Of a DNA stretch of 64,000 nt, positions 55,267 to 64,000 are shown piece by piece. Made by a program: the position numbers and the translations under genes. Positions within the stretch are counted from its first letter, which is position 1. Each line of letters starts with the position of its first letter. The notes under the pieces were generated by a model. It did no database searches. It was not told the origin of the DNA and saw nothing but the letters and a program-made list of their open reading frames with translations. The stretch comes from Nitrosospira sp. 56-18 (lineage in GTDB: Bacteria > Pseudomonadota > Gammaproteobacteria > Burkholderiales > Nitrosomonadaceae), in assembly GCA_001899235.1 (NCBI GenBank), contig MKVR01000050.1, positions 180,765-244,764 on the forward strand, written 5' to 3'.

Positions 55267-57111
55267 TTATTCGACTGTCACCGACTTTGCCAGATTCCTC
55301 GGTTTGTCGACATCGGTGCCTTTTTGCAGCGCAACGTGATAGGCAAGCAATTGCAAGGGGATAGTATGGAGAATGGGACTCAGTGCACCAGCGTGCTCCG
55401 CCAGGCGGATGATGTGAACCCCCTCGCTTTCCTGGATTCGGGAATCGGCATCGGCAAATACATACAGTTCTCCGCCCCGTGCACGCACCTCCTGCAGATT
55501 GGATTTGAGTTTTTCCAGCAAGGCATCGTTCGGTGCGATCGCAACCACGGGCATATCCTTGTCTACAAGGGCGAGCGGACCGTGCTTCAACTCGCCCGCC
55601 GCGTAAGCTTCCGCATGGATATATGAGATTTCCTTGAGCTTGAGCGCTCCCTCCATCGCAATGGGATAATGCACTCCGCGTCCCAGGAATAGTGCATGCC
55701 GTTTTTCTGCAAATTGCTCGGCCCACTCGCGAACCTGCGGCTCTACCTGCAGAGTATGCTGCAACGCCACCGGCAGATGGCGCAATGCGGCGATAATGCC
55801 GCGCTCGCCTTCGCTCGACAGCTTGCCTCGCAGTTTGGCGAGCGTCATTGCCAGCAGCATCAATGAGGCAAGCTGGGTCGTAAACGCTTTGGTTGAAGCT
55901 ACGCCGATTTCTGGCCCGGCACGGGTAAGAAATCGCAGATTGGTCTGGCGCACCATCGCGCTCTCGGCCACATTGCAAATGGCGAGACTATGCGCGTGCC
56001 CCAGCGAACGGGCGTAGCTGAGCGCGGCGAGCGTATCCGCGGTTTCTCCCGACTGGGAAATGCCTACCACCAGTGTATGGGGATGTGCCACCGGGTCACG
56101 GTAGCGGTATTCGCTTGCAATTTCGACATTGCAATTCAGCCCCGCCAGCGTCTCCAGCCAGTAGCGTGCAACCAGCCCTGCATGATAACTGGTGCCGCAA
56201 GCAAGTATCAGAATGCTGTCTGTGTTGTTGAAAATGGTTTCCGCTTCGGTTCCGAACAAGTGTGGCGAGATGGATTGTGCATTGACCACCATTTCCAGCG
56301 TGTTTGCCACTACCCCAGGCTGCTCGAATATTTCCTTCTGCATGAAATGCGCGTAAGGGCCTAATTGCACCGCTTCGTTCGTCAATTCGCTTTCATGCAC
56401 GGTACGCACCACTTCCTTGCGCACTCTGTCGCGAACACTCACGATCCGGTAGCCATCGCGGCGCAATTCCGCGACATCGCCTTCTTCCAGGTAAATCATG
56501 TGCCTGGTGACCTGCAGCAACGCGGAGGCGTCGGAAGCGGCATAATTCCCGGACTCACCTAATCCCAGTAGCAGTGGCGCGCCGTTTCGGGAAACGATTA
56601 TCCGTTCAGGATGCGCCTCTTCCATAACGGCGATGGCATACGCCCCCTGGAGTTCGTTCACCGAGCGGCACACTGCTTCAAACAGATCCGATGTTTCCCT
56701 CAGTTTGTACGTAATGAGATGGGCGATCACTTCCGTATCCGTATCCGACGTGAACTCGAATCCTTCGCCTTGCAGATGCCCACGCAGCATTTCATGGTTT
56801 TCGATGATGCCATTGTGCACTACGGCAACCTTCGAGATTTCGCCGGAAAAATGCGGGTGGGCGTTGCGTTCGGAAGGCGCGCCATGGGTAGCCCAACGGG
56901 TATGGGCTATCCCTATTTCTCCATGAAAATCCTGCTCCTCCGCCAGCCTGCTGAGTTCCGCGACCCGGCCCGTAGTGCGCAAGCGATGCAATCCGCCATT
57001 CATGAGCGCGAGGCCAGCGGAGTCATAGCCGCGATATTCCAGGCGCCGCAAACCCTCCAGCAGCGTGGGAACGATATTAGTCCGGGCGACTGCGCCCACT
57101 ATTCCACACAT
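55267..57111 (-). CDS. glmS: Glutamine-fructose-6-phosphate aminotransferase (isomerizing)
   Basis: 614 aa. N-terminal glutaminase with catalytic Cys2 (MCGIVGAVA), [23 protein letters not shown] and VHNGIIEN; C-terminal two SIS domains ([56 protein letters not shown]) and the end NLAKSVTVE. Makes glucosamine-6-phosphate, the entry to UDP-GlcNAc. 59 bp after glmU on the same strand, so precursor supply is co-transcribed. Confidence 0.97.
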   Translation of the reverse strand: MCGIVGAVARTNIVPTLLEGLRRLEYRGYDSAGLALMNGGLHRLRTTGRVAELSRLAEEQDFHGEIGIAHTRWATHGAPSERNAHPHFSGEISKVAVVHNGIIENHEMLRGHLQGEGFEFTSDTDTEVIAHLITYKLRETSDLFEAVCRSVNELQGAYAIAVMEEAHPERIIVSRNGAPLLLGLGESGNYAASDASALLQVTRHMIYLEEGDVAELRRDGYRIVSVRDRVRKEVVRTVHESELTNEAVQLGPYAHFMQKEIFEQPGVVANTLEMVVNAQSISPHLFGTEAETIFNNTDSILILACGTSYHAGLVARYWLETLAGLNCNVEIASEYRYRDPVAHPHTLVVGISQSGETADTLAALSYARSLGHAHSLAICNVAESAMVRQTNLRFLTRAGPEIGVASTKAFTTQLASLMLLAMTLAKLRGKLSSEGERGIIAALRHLPVALQHTLQVEPQVREWAEQFAEKRHALFLGRGVHYPIAMEGALKLKEISYIHAEAYAAGELKHGPLALVDKDMPVVAIAPNDALLEKLKSNLQEVRARGGELYVFADADSRIQESEGVHIIRLAEHAGALSPILHTIPLQLLAYHVALQKGTDVDKPRNLAKSVTVE

Positions 57112-57170
57112 CGATATTTTTCCTCCGCTGCCGCAGCCCCGAAAATTACTGGAATGAATGAAGTCATCGC

Positions 57171-58583
57171 CTAGCTGTCATGCTTGTTCTTGGTTGTCCG
57201 TGTGCCCTTGGTACCCTGGACACCCTTGACCGGACGGGTCCATCCTTCAATGCTCGTTTGCCTCGCACGCGACAAAGTCAATTTCTCGGGAGGCGTATCC
57301 CTCGTTATCGTTGATCCCGCGCCGATGGTAGAGCCGCGGGATATCGTCACCGGCGCCACCAGCTGCGTATCGGAGCCGACAAAAACGTCATCCTCGATAA
57401 CTGTCTGGTACTTGTTGGCACCATCATAATTGCAAGTAATCGTTCCAGCGCCGATATTCACGTGCCGCCCGATAATGGAATCACCGATGTAACTCAAGTG
57501 ATTCGCCTTGCTGCCGGCAGCGATGGTGCTATTCTTGACTTCCACGAAATTGCCGACGTGGACATCATCGGCGAGAGCGGTGCCTGGACGGATGCGGGCG
57601 TAAGGACCAACGCGACAGTTTTTTCCTATTTCCGCTGCTTCGATCAGGCTGAACGGCGCGATAGTCGAACCCGCCGCGATTCTGACGTTTTTCAGAATGC
57701 TGTAAGCGCCCACTTTCACCCCATCCTCCAGCCGCACGCTGCCCTCGAATATGCAGCCGATGTCGATTTCTACATCGGTACCGCAATCCAGATGCCCGCG
57801 AATATCGATGCGGTCCATATCGGCCAGGGTGACGCCTTGATCCAGCAAGTTTTTTGCGTACTCATGCTGGTAGACGCGTTCAAGCGAAGTGAGCTGCGCC
57901 TTGCTATTGACTCCTACTGTTTCCCAGGCGTGGACTGGCTGCGCCGTTTTTATCCGGACGCCATCTCCGGAAGCCCTTGCGACGATATCGGTAAGATAAT
58001 ATTCCTTTTGCGCATTGTTATTTTCCAGCTTGTGCAGCCAGTCATGGAGATGCGAATTGGGAATTGCCATAATACCTGTATTGATTTCCCGGATCCTTCG
58101 CTGCTGTTCGCTCGCGTCCTTCTCTTCGACAATGGCGATGACTTCGCCTTTTTCATTGCGCAAAATTCTGCCGTAGCCCGTCGGGTCGTCCAGTTCCACC
58201 GTCAGCAGTGCAAGGTTTTCCGGTTCCGCCGCTGCAAGCAGCTTGCGAAGAGCTCCCACGCTGATCAAGGGCACGTCCCCATATAAAACCAGCGTCTTGC
58301 CCTCTGAATCGAGATGGGCCAATGCCTGCATGACGGCGTGGCCCGTACCTAGCTGCGGACTCTGAAGCACCCACGTAATCGTTTCATCGGCAATCGCCTG
58401 TGGCACCGCTTCTCCACCATGTCCATAGACGACGCAAATCCGCTTCGGCGACAGGGTTCGAGCCGTCTCCAGCACGTGCATCAGCAACGGCTTGCCCGCC
58501 AGTGGATGCAAAACTTTTGGCAATGCGGAGCGCATGCGCTTGCCCAGTCCTGCCGCAAGGATAACAATGTTCAATTCAGACAC
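57171..58583 (-). CDS. glmU: Bifunctional GlmU (GlcN-1-P acetyltransferase / GlcNAc-1-P uridyltransferase)
   Basis: 470 aa. N-terminal uridyltransferase ([41 protein letters not shown]) and C-terminal left-handed beta-helix acetyltransferase ([54 protein letters not shown]). Makes UDP-GlcNAc for peptidoglycan, LPS and probably the XrtA polysaccharide. First gene of glmU-glmS. The basic tail ([17 protein letters not shown]) is longer than usual. Confidence 0.97.
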   Translation of the reverse strand: MSELNIVILAAGLGKRMRSALPKVLHPLAGKPLLMHVLETARTLSPKRICVVYGHGGEAVPQAIADETITWVLQSPQLGTGHAVMQALAHLDSEGKTLVLYGDVPLISVGALRKLLAAAEPENLALLTVELDDPTGYGRILRNEKGEVIAIVEEKDASEQQRRIREINTGIMAIPNSHLHDWLHKLENNNAQKEYYLTDIVARASGDGVRIKTAQPVHAWETVGVNSKAQLTSLERVYQHEYAKNLLDQGVTLADMDRIDIRGHLDCGTDVEIDIGCIFEGSVRLEDGVKVGAYSILKNVRIAAGSTIAPFSLIEAAEIGKNCRVGPYARIRPGTALADDVHVGNFVEVKNSTIAAGSKANHLSYIGDSIIGRHVNIGAGTITCNYDGANKYQTVIEDDVFVGSDTQLVAPVTISRGSTIGAGSTITRDTPPEKLTLSRARQTSIEGWTRPVKGVQGTKGTRTTKNKHDS

Positions 58584-58664
58584 GTGATTGAAAAGAGAAA
58601 TGAGGAAGAACAGAAAGGAACAGCCCGAACCAATTCTTTAATATCCGGGCAGCCGGCAGCATCT

Positions 58665-58693
58665 AATTTATCACATCAGCCGCATAAATCCAA
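58665..58693 (-). promoter_or_regulatory. Predicted promoter of glmU-glmS
   Basis: Minus strand TTGGAT (58688-58693), 17-bp spacer, TAAATT (58665-58670), about 80 bp before the glmU start. Matches sigma-70 at 4 of 6 in each box. Confidence 0.4.
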
Positions 58694-58753
58694 ACCCACC
58701 CTCTTCGGGCGGCACTGGCATCCTGCGCGAGATTGTACGAGGCGCCCGTTGCG

Positions 58754-58870
58754 TCCCTAAATCCGGCCGCTGACCGCTCATTTCCGTTTTAGAGCTGTGA
58801 TCCGCAAAGACTTTCGCGGCACTCGACGTTCACCCATATGGTGAGTTCGCTACAGGGGCGGATTTAGGAT
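58754..58870. mobile_element. MITE-like element, family 1, copy 3 (internally deleted)
   Basis: 117 bp in opposite orientation to copies 1 and 2. Read on the minus strand, the left end ATCCTAAATCCG is joined directly to CCCCTGTAGCGAACTC, so about 110 bp of the inner left half are missing. The right half and end (CGGCCGGATTTAGGGA) match. It lies between the atp terminator and the glmU promoter; together these explain the 58584-58941 gap. Confidence 0.8.
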
Positions 58871-58894
58871 GGTTACAGCCTTTGAGTAAAGCGG

Positions 58895-58919
58895 AAAAAA
58901 AAGGCAGCCATAGCCGCCT
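58895..58919 (-). terminator. Intrinsic terminator of the atp operon
   Basis: Minus strand AGGCGGC-TATG-GCTGCCT followed by TTTTTTTT: 7-bp stem (one G-T), tetraloop and 8 T, about 22 bp after the atpC stop. A textbook Rho-independent terminator. Confidence 0.88.
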
Positions 58920-58941
58920 GCGGAAGTAAGAGCACAACTGC

Positions 58942-59361
58942 CTAATGGCCGCGTTTTCGCAGCTTCTGAATTGCCGCCAGTTGCGCTATCGCTTCGCTCA
59001 GCTCCGCCTGGGCCCGAGCATAATCCATTGCGGAGGCCCTGTCTTTCATGGCTTCCTCCGCCCTTTTCTTTGCATCGATTGCCTTCATTTCGTCGAGATT
59101 AGCTCCACGCACGGCCGTATCGGCCAGAATAGTAACGACATCCGGCTGGATCTCGAGCATGCCGCCGGAAACGTATACCAGCTCTTCTTCCTGGAGGGGA
59201 GCCTTGATGCGCACTGACCCAGGTTTGATACGGGTCAGCATTGGCGTATGCTGAGGATAAACACCCACCTCTCCCGCCTCTGCCGGAGCGACCAAAAACT
59301 CGGCAGGACCGGAATAAATGGATTCCTCCGCACTTACAATATCAACGTGAAACACACCCAT
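58942..59361 (-). CDS. atpC: ATP synthase F1 epsilon subunit
   Basis: 139 aa from ATG 59361 ([18 protein letters not shown]), chosen because GGAAG lies 5 bases upstream and the start aligns with the family; ATG 59373 adds MEAK and has no ribosome site. N-terminal beta-sandwich ([41 protein letters not shown]) and C-terminal helical hairpin ([20 protein letters not shown]). Rotor stalk subunit that couples and restrains ATP hydrolysis. Last gene of the operon. Confidence 0.95.
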   Translation of the reverse strand: MGVFHVDIVSAEESIYSGPAEFLVAPAEAGEVGVYPQHTPMLTRIKPGSVRIKAPLQEEELVYVSGGMLEIQPDVVTILADTAVRGANLDEMKAIDAKKRAEEAMKDRASAMDYARAQAELSEAIAQLAAIQKLRKRGH

Positions 59362-59425
59362 TTTAGCTTCCATTAATTATGCGCAAGTACCCACGCAGGT
59401 CATCGCGGGCAGATCGTTGAAATCG

Positions 59426-60832
<1,407 letters not shown>

Positions 60833-61714
60833 TTAAACCGCAGCCGCGCCCCCGACGATTTCCGACAACTCCTTGGTGATCGCAGCCTGGCGCGATTTGT
60901 TGTAAATCAATGTCAATTCATTGATCACGTTGCCGGCATTATCGGAAGCCGCTTTCATCGCGACCATGCGTGCGGACTGCTCGGATGCCATGTTTTCCGT
61001 CAGCGCCTGATAAATCAGGGCCTCGACGTACCGCACCATGATATCGTCGATGACCGGCTTCGCTTCCGGCTCGTAAATATAGTCCCATACCCCCCGCTGT
61101 CCCTTGGGGCCCTCTCCTCCCTTCAGACGCTCGTCGGAAAGGGGAAGCAACTGCTCCATCACGGGTTCCTGCTTCATGGTATTAAGGAAGCGCGTGTAGA
61201 AAAGGTAAACGCGATCGAAACGGTCCTGGGTATACCCATCCAGGATGACCTTTACCGCGCCAATCAGCTTCTCGATATCCGGCTTGTCTCCCAGGCCAAC
61301 CACGTGGGAAATCACATTGGCGCCGAGCCGATTCATGAAGCCAAAGCCCTTGTTCCCGATGCAGCAGACTTCTATCTGCTCGCCTTCCGCTTCCCATGCC
61401 TTCATCCTGCCGAGCGCCATGCGCAACACGTTGGTATTGAGGCCGCCGCATAACCCCTTGTCGGACGTAACCACCACAATGCCTACGCGTTTCACCGTAT
61501 CCCGTTCCACCAGAAACGGATGCCGGTATTCGGTATAGGCCCGGCTCATGTGCGCGGCCACATTACGGATCTTTTCGCCGTAAGGCCGTGCTTTTTTCAT
61601 ACGCTCCTGCGCCTTGCGCATCTTCGAAGCAGCCACCATTTCCATGGCGCGCGTGATCTTCTGCGTATTTTTTACGCTTTTGATCTTGTTGCGAATTTCT
61701 CTGCTGCCGGCCAT
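60833..61714 (-). CDS. atpG: ATP synthase F1 gamma subunit
   Basis: 293 aa. The signature start [31 protein letters not shown] and end [25 protein letters not shown] form the central coiled coil; [14 protein letters not shown] lies between. Rotating shaft within the alpha3beta3 ring. Located 4 bp after atpA. Confidence 0.97.
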   Translation of the reverse strand: MAGSREIRNKIKSVKNTQKITRAMEMVAASKMRKAQERMKKARPYGEKIRNVAAHMSRAYTEYRHPFLVERDTVKRVGIVVVTSDKGLCGGLNTNVLRMALGRMKAWEAEGEQIEVCCIGNKGFGFMNRLGANVISHVVGLGDKPDIEKLIGAVKVILDGYTQDRFDRVYLFYTRFLNTMKQEPVMEQLLPLSDERLKGGEGPKGQRGVWDYIYEPEAKPVIDDIMVRYVEALIYQALTENMASEQSARMVAMKAASDNAGNVINELTLIYNKSRQAAITKELSEIVGGAAAV

Positions 61715-61717
61715 CGG

Positions 61718-63259
61718 TCAATAGGTTCCGTTCTTTTTGAAATCCTGGATCGCAGCATCGAGCTCCTTCTCGGTTGCGGCATCGAGGTCCTTGGTGGATT
61801 CTATCCTCTCCATGATGGAAGCGTACTTGCTGCGTATGTAGCCTTTGAGCGCGGATTCGAACGCCAGCGCACGTTTCACGTCGACATCATCGAGATATCC
61901 CTTGTTGACGGCAAACAGCGTGAGAGCCATTTCGGAAACGCTCAAGGTCGCGTACTGGGGTTGCTTCATCAACTCCGTCACCATCTTGCCGCGCTCCAGC
62001 TGCTTGCGCGTCGCCTCATCGAGATCGGACGCAAACTGCGCAAACGCCGCAAGCTCCCGATACTGCGCCAGGGCGAGGCGAACACCACCGCCGAGCTTCT
62101 TGATGACCTTCGTCTGTGCGGCTCCCCCAACCCGGGACACCGAGACGCCGGCATTGATAGCTGGCCGGATGCCGGCGTTGAACAGATCGGTCTCCAGGAA
62201 GATCTGGCCATCGGTAATCGAAATGACGTTGGTGGGAACAAACGCGGTCACGTCCCCCGCCTGGGTCTCGATCACGGGAAGCGCAGTGAGAGACCCTGTC
62301 TTGCCCTTCACGGCGCCATTCGTCACCTTTTCCACGTATGCAGCGCTGACCCGCGCAGCCCGTTCCAGCAAGCGGGAGTGCAGGTAGAACACGTCGCCCG
62401 GATAGGCTTCGCGTCCGGGTGGACGGCGCAGGAGCAGGGAGATCTGCCGGTAGGCCCATGCCTGTTTCGTCAAATCATCGTAAATGATGAGGGCGTCCCT
62501 GCCCGTGTCGCGGAAGTACTCGCCCATGGTGCAGCCGGAATAAGGCGCGATGAACTGCATTGCCGCCGACTCGGACGCCGTGGCCGCCACCACGATGGTA
62601 TATTCCATCGCGCCATGCTCTTCCAGCTTCCGCACCACGTTGTTGATGGACGATGCTTTCTGTCCGATGGCGACGTAGATGCACGTCATGTTTTCGCCTT
62701 TCTGATTGATGATCGCATCCACTGCAACCGCGGTCTTGCCGGTCTGGCGATCACCGATGATCAGCTCGCGCTGGCCCCGCCCCACGGGAACCATGGCATC
62801 GATGGATTTGAGGCCGGTCTGCACCGGCTGATTCACCGATTGCCGCCAGATCACGCCGGGAGCAATTTTTTCGATGGGCTCGGAGCGCTGGCTGGCAATG
62901 GGGCCCTTGCCGTCTATGGGCTGGCCCAGCGCGTTGACCACTCGGCCAACCAATTCTTCGCCGACCGGAACCTCAAGAATACGGCCGGTACATTTGACGG
63001 TGTCGCCTTCCGTAATGTGCTCATAAGCGCCCATGATCACCGCGCCTACCGAGTCGCGTTCCAGGTTGAGCGCCAAGCCGAAGGTGTTGCCGGGGAATTC
63101 CAGCATCTCGCCCTGCATGACATCGGAGAGACCATGGACGCGTACGATGCCGTCGGTTACGGAAACGATGGTCCCCTGGGTGCGCACTTCCGCGGTGGCG
63201 CCTAAGCCCTCTATTCTGCTTTTAATCAGCTCACTGATTTCGGATGGATTCAAGTGCAT
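61718..63259 (-). CDS. atpA: ATP synthase F1 alpha subunit
   Basis: 513 aa. N-terminal [20 protein letters not shown]-loop [16 protein letters not shown], and the F1 alpha signature [19 protein letters not shown]. The non-catalytic nucleotide-binding subunit. The long opposite-strand ORFs over atpA and atpG (up to 561 aa) are shadows. Confidence 0.98.
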   Translation of the reverse strand: MHLNPSEISELIKSRIEGLGATAEVRTQGTIVSVTDGIVRVHGLSDVMQGEMLEFPGNTFGLALNLERDSVGAVIMGAYEHITEGDTVKCTGRILEVPVGEELVGRVVNALGQPIDGKGPIASQRSEPIEKIAPGVIWRQSVNQPVQTGLKSIDAMVPVGRGQRELIIGDRQTGKTAVAVDAIINQKGENMTCIYVAIGQKASSINNVVRKLEEHGAMEYTIVVAATASESAAMQFIAPYSGCTMGEYFRDTGRDALIIYDDLTKQAWAYRQISLLLRRPPGREAYPGDVFYLHSRLLERAARVSAAYVEKVTNGAVKGKTGSLTALPVIETQAGDVTAFVPTNVISITDGQIFLETDLFNAGIRPAINAGVSVSRVGGAAQTKVIKKLGGGVRLALAQYRELAAFAQFASDLDEATRKQLERGKMVTELMKQPQYATLSVSEMALTLFAVNKGYLDDVDVKRALAFESALKGYIRSKYASIMERIESTKDLDAATEKELDAAIQDFKKNGTY

Positions 63260-63273
63260 TTTTACAATAACTC

Positions 63274-63810
63274 CTAGCTTTTAAGTGCAATAGCCATGGC
63301 TTCCAGTTTGCCGCGCACGGAGGCGTCAAGCACTTCGTCACCGATTTCCACCTTCACGCCGCCTATCAATTCAGGATCGATGCTTACCGTCGCCTCTATC
63401 TTTCGCTTGAATCTGGTCTCCAGATCCGCGACCAGTTTCTTCAACTGCTCATCGCTTACCGGAAAGGCCGAGATAATTTTTGCTTCCAGCACGCCCTCAT
63501 ACTGCGTTTTCAATTGGTCGAACAACTCGCTCACCTCGGGCAATATCTCGATACGGCCATTTTCGGCAAGCAGCAATATGAAATTACGGCCCTCTTCATC
63601 GAACTTCTCGCCACCGACTTCCAGAAGCAATTCGCCCAGCCGTTTTGCGGGAACCTTGGGATTGCCGATAATCGCTCGCATGCTTTCGTCCACGGCCATT
63701 GCAGTAGCGAGTTGCAACATTGCAGACCAGGCCGGCAGCGTGCCATTGTTCCTGGCAAGCCTGAAAACAGCTTCGGCATAGGGGCGAGCGATGGTGCGGG
63801 CTTCAGCCAT
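63274..63810 (-). CDS. atpH: ATP synthase F1 delta subunit
   Basis: 178 aa, usual length. [20 protein letters not shown] at the start and the C-terminal [41 protein letters not shown] motif are diagnostic of OSCP/delta. Forms the top of the peripheral stalk joining b to alpha. Starts 3 bp after the atpF stop. Confidence 0.97.
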   Translation of the reverse strand: MAEARTIARPYAEAVFRLARNNGTLPAWSAMLQLATAMAVDESMRAIIGNPKVPAKRLGELLLEVGGEKFDEEGRNFILLLAENGRIEILPEVSELFDQLKTQYEGVLEAKIISAFPVSDEQLKKLVADLETRFKRKIEATVSIDPELIGGVKVEIGDEVLDASVRGKLEAMAIALKS

Positions 63811-63813
63811 CGT

Positions 63814-64000
63814 TCAAAGCTCCGCTTTTATGGAAGCCAGCAGATCGGCGTGTGTTTTGGCATCCACTTCGCGGCGGAGGATTTTTGCCGCGCCCGCCAG
63901 GGCGAGATCCGCCACCTGCTGCCTCAAGGCCTCGCGCGCGCGGAATACCTCCTGCTCGACTTCGGCCTTCGCGCCCGTGAGAATGCGGCCACCTTCTTCC
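63814..64000 (-). CDS. atpF: ATP synthase Fo b subunit (partial, 5' end outside window)
   Basis: Not in the ORF track. Reverse-complement reading gives the last about 62 residues, [20 protein letters not shown] through [16 protein letters not shown] to LLASIKAEL and TGA. This is the C-terminal coiled-coil/delta-binding end of the b subunit. Position directly before atpH confirms it. The membrane anchor is outside the window. Confidence 0.93.
   Translation of the reverse strand, partial: EEGGRILTGAKAEVEQEVFRAREALRQQVADLALAGAAKILRREVDAKTHADLLASIKAEL

Noticed and set aside
55267-57250. glmS ribozyme or riboswitch in the glmU-glmS gap
   Set aside because: Only 59 bp separate the genes and no structured leader is apparent; the ribozyme is known from Gram-positive bacteria.
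61520-63205. 561-aa plus-strand ORF opposite atpA and atpG
   Set aside because: Shadow of highly biased codon use in atpA/atpG; low-complexity His/Arg-rich product without family features.

Overview
The window reads as a chromosome segment of a betaproteobacterium, most like Nitrosomonadales (Nitrosospira-type). This rests on gene order (relA/mraZ/rsmH/ftsL/ftsI/murE, nadE-glnB, glmU-glmS next to the atp operon), the character of the proteins, and a full exosortase-A (XrtA/EpsH) exopolysaccharide cluster. The taxonomic name is inference from memory; no search was run. Coding density is high. No rRNA, tRNA, CRISPR array or complete insertion sequence was found, but two families of small inverted-repeat elements (MITE-like) are scattered between genes.

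Layout. (1) 1-7131, minus strand: start of the dcw cell wall/division cluster (mraZ, rsmH, ftsL, ftsI, murE, the last cut by the window edge), driven by a promoter overlapping three 10-bp-spaced MraZ boxes, with relA upstream. (2) 7130-12632: a MITE, comEC, a DUF2062 membrane protein, a cluster of hairpins, and lolD-lolC/E for lipoprotein export. (3) 12716-15793: a zinc island, namely a ZnuD-like TonB receptor, a DUF2946-type small protein and a Zur-type Fur-family regulator. The same palindrome (TGCAAC-N3-GTTGCR) lies before both zur and the receptor. (4) 15898-20711, plus strand: a secreted parallel beta-helix protein and a large VanZ/O-antigen-ligase-like membrane fusion. (5) 20768-37861, minus strand: the XrtA exopolysaccharide operon, namely export lipoprotein, chain-length regulator, tyrosine autokinase, outer-membrane protein, ATPase, polysaccharide deacetylases, FemAB/GNAT acyltransferases, two glycosyltransferases, XrtA-EpsI fusion and asparagine-synthase-like amidotransferase.

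(6) 38406-45382, plus strand: tsaE-amiC, then a MacAB-like exporter (adaptor, ATPase, two FtsX-type permeases) with a MITE wedged between ATPase and first permease. (7) 45418-47242, minus: NUDIX hydrolase and a FemAB-like acyltransferase. (8) 47460-54755, plus: nadE, glnB bracketed by two inverted copies of a second MITE family, a BepA-like M48 protease, and a second MacAB-type exporter. (9) 54894-58583, minus: an unannotated 26-residue membrane protein gene, glmS and glmU. (10) 58942-64000, minus: the F1Fo ATP synthase genes atpF(partial)-H-A-G-D-C, ending at a strong intrinsic terminator, with a third, internally deleted MITE copy just beyond.

The genes fit together as envelope biology: precursor supply (glmS/glmU), septal wall synthesis (ftsI/murE/amiC), lipoprotein sorting (lol), a complex surface polysaccharide and its protein-sorting exosortase, and two MacAB-like exporters. 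Core energy and nitrogen genes (atp, glnB, nadE, relA) are interspersed. Several gene starts had to be moved from the ORF track (ftsL, zur, DUF2946, the 21370-22311 acyltransferase, TIGR03087 glycosyltransferase, FemAB, adaptor, glnB, atpC, atpD). murE and atpF, which are cut by the window edges, are absent from the track.
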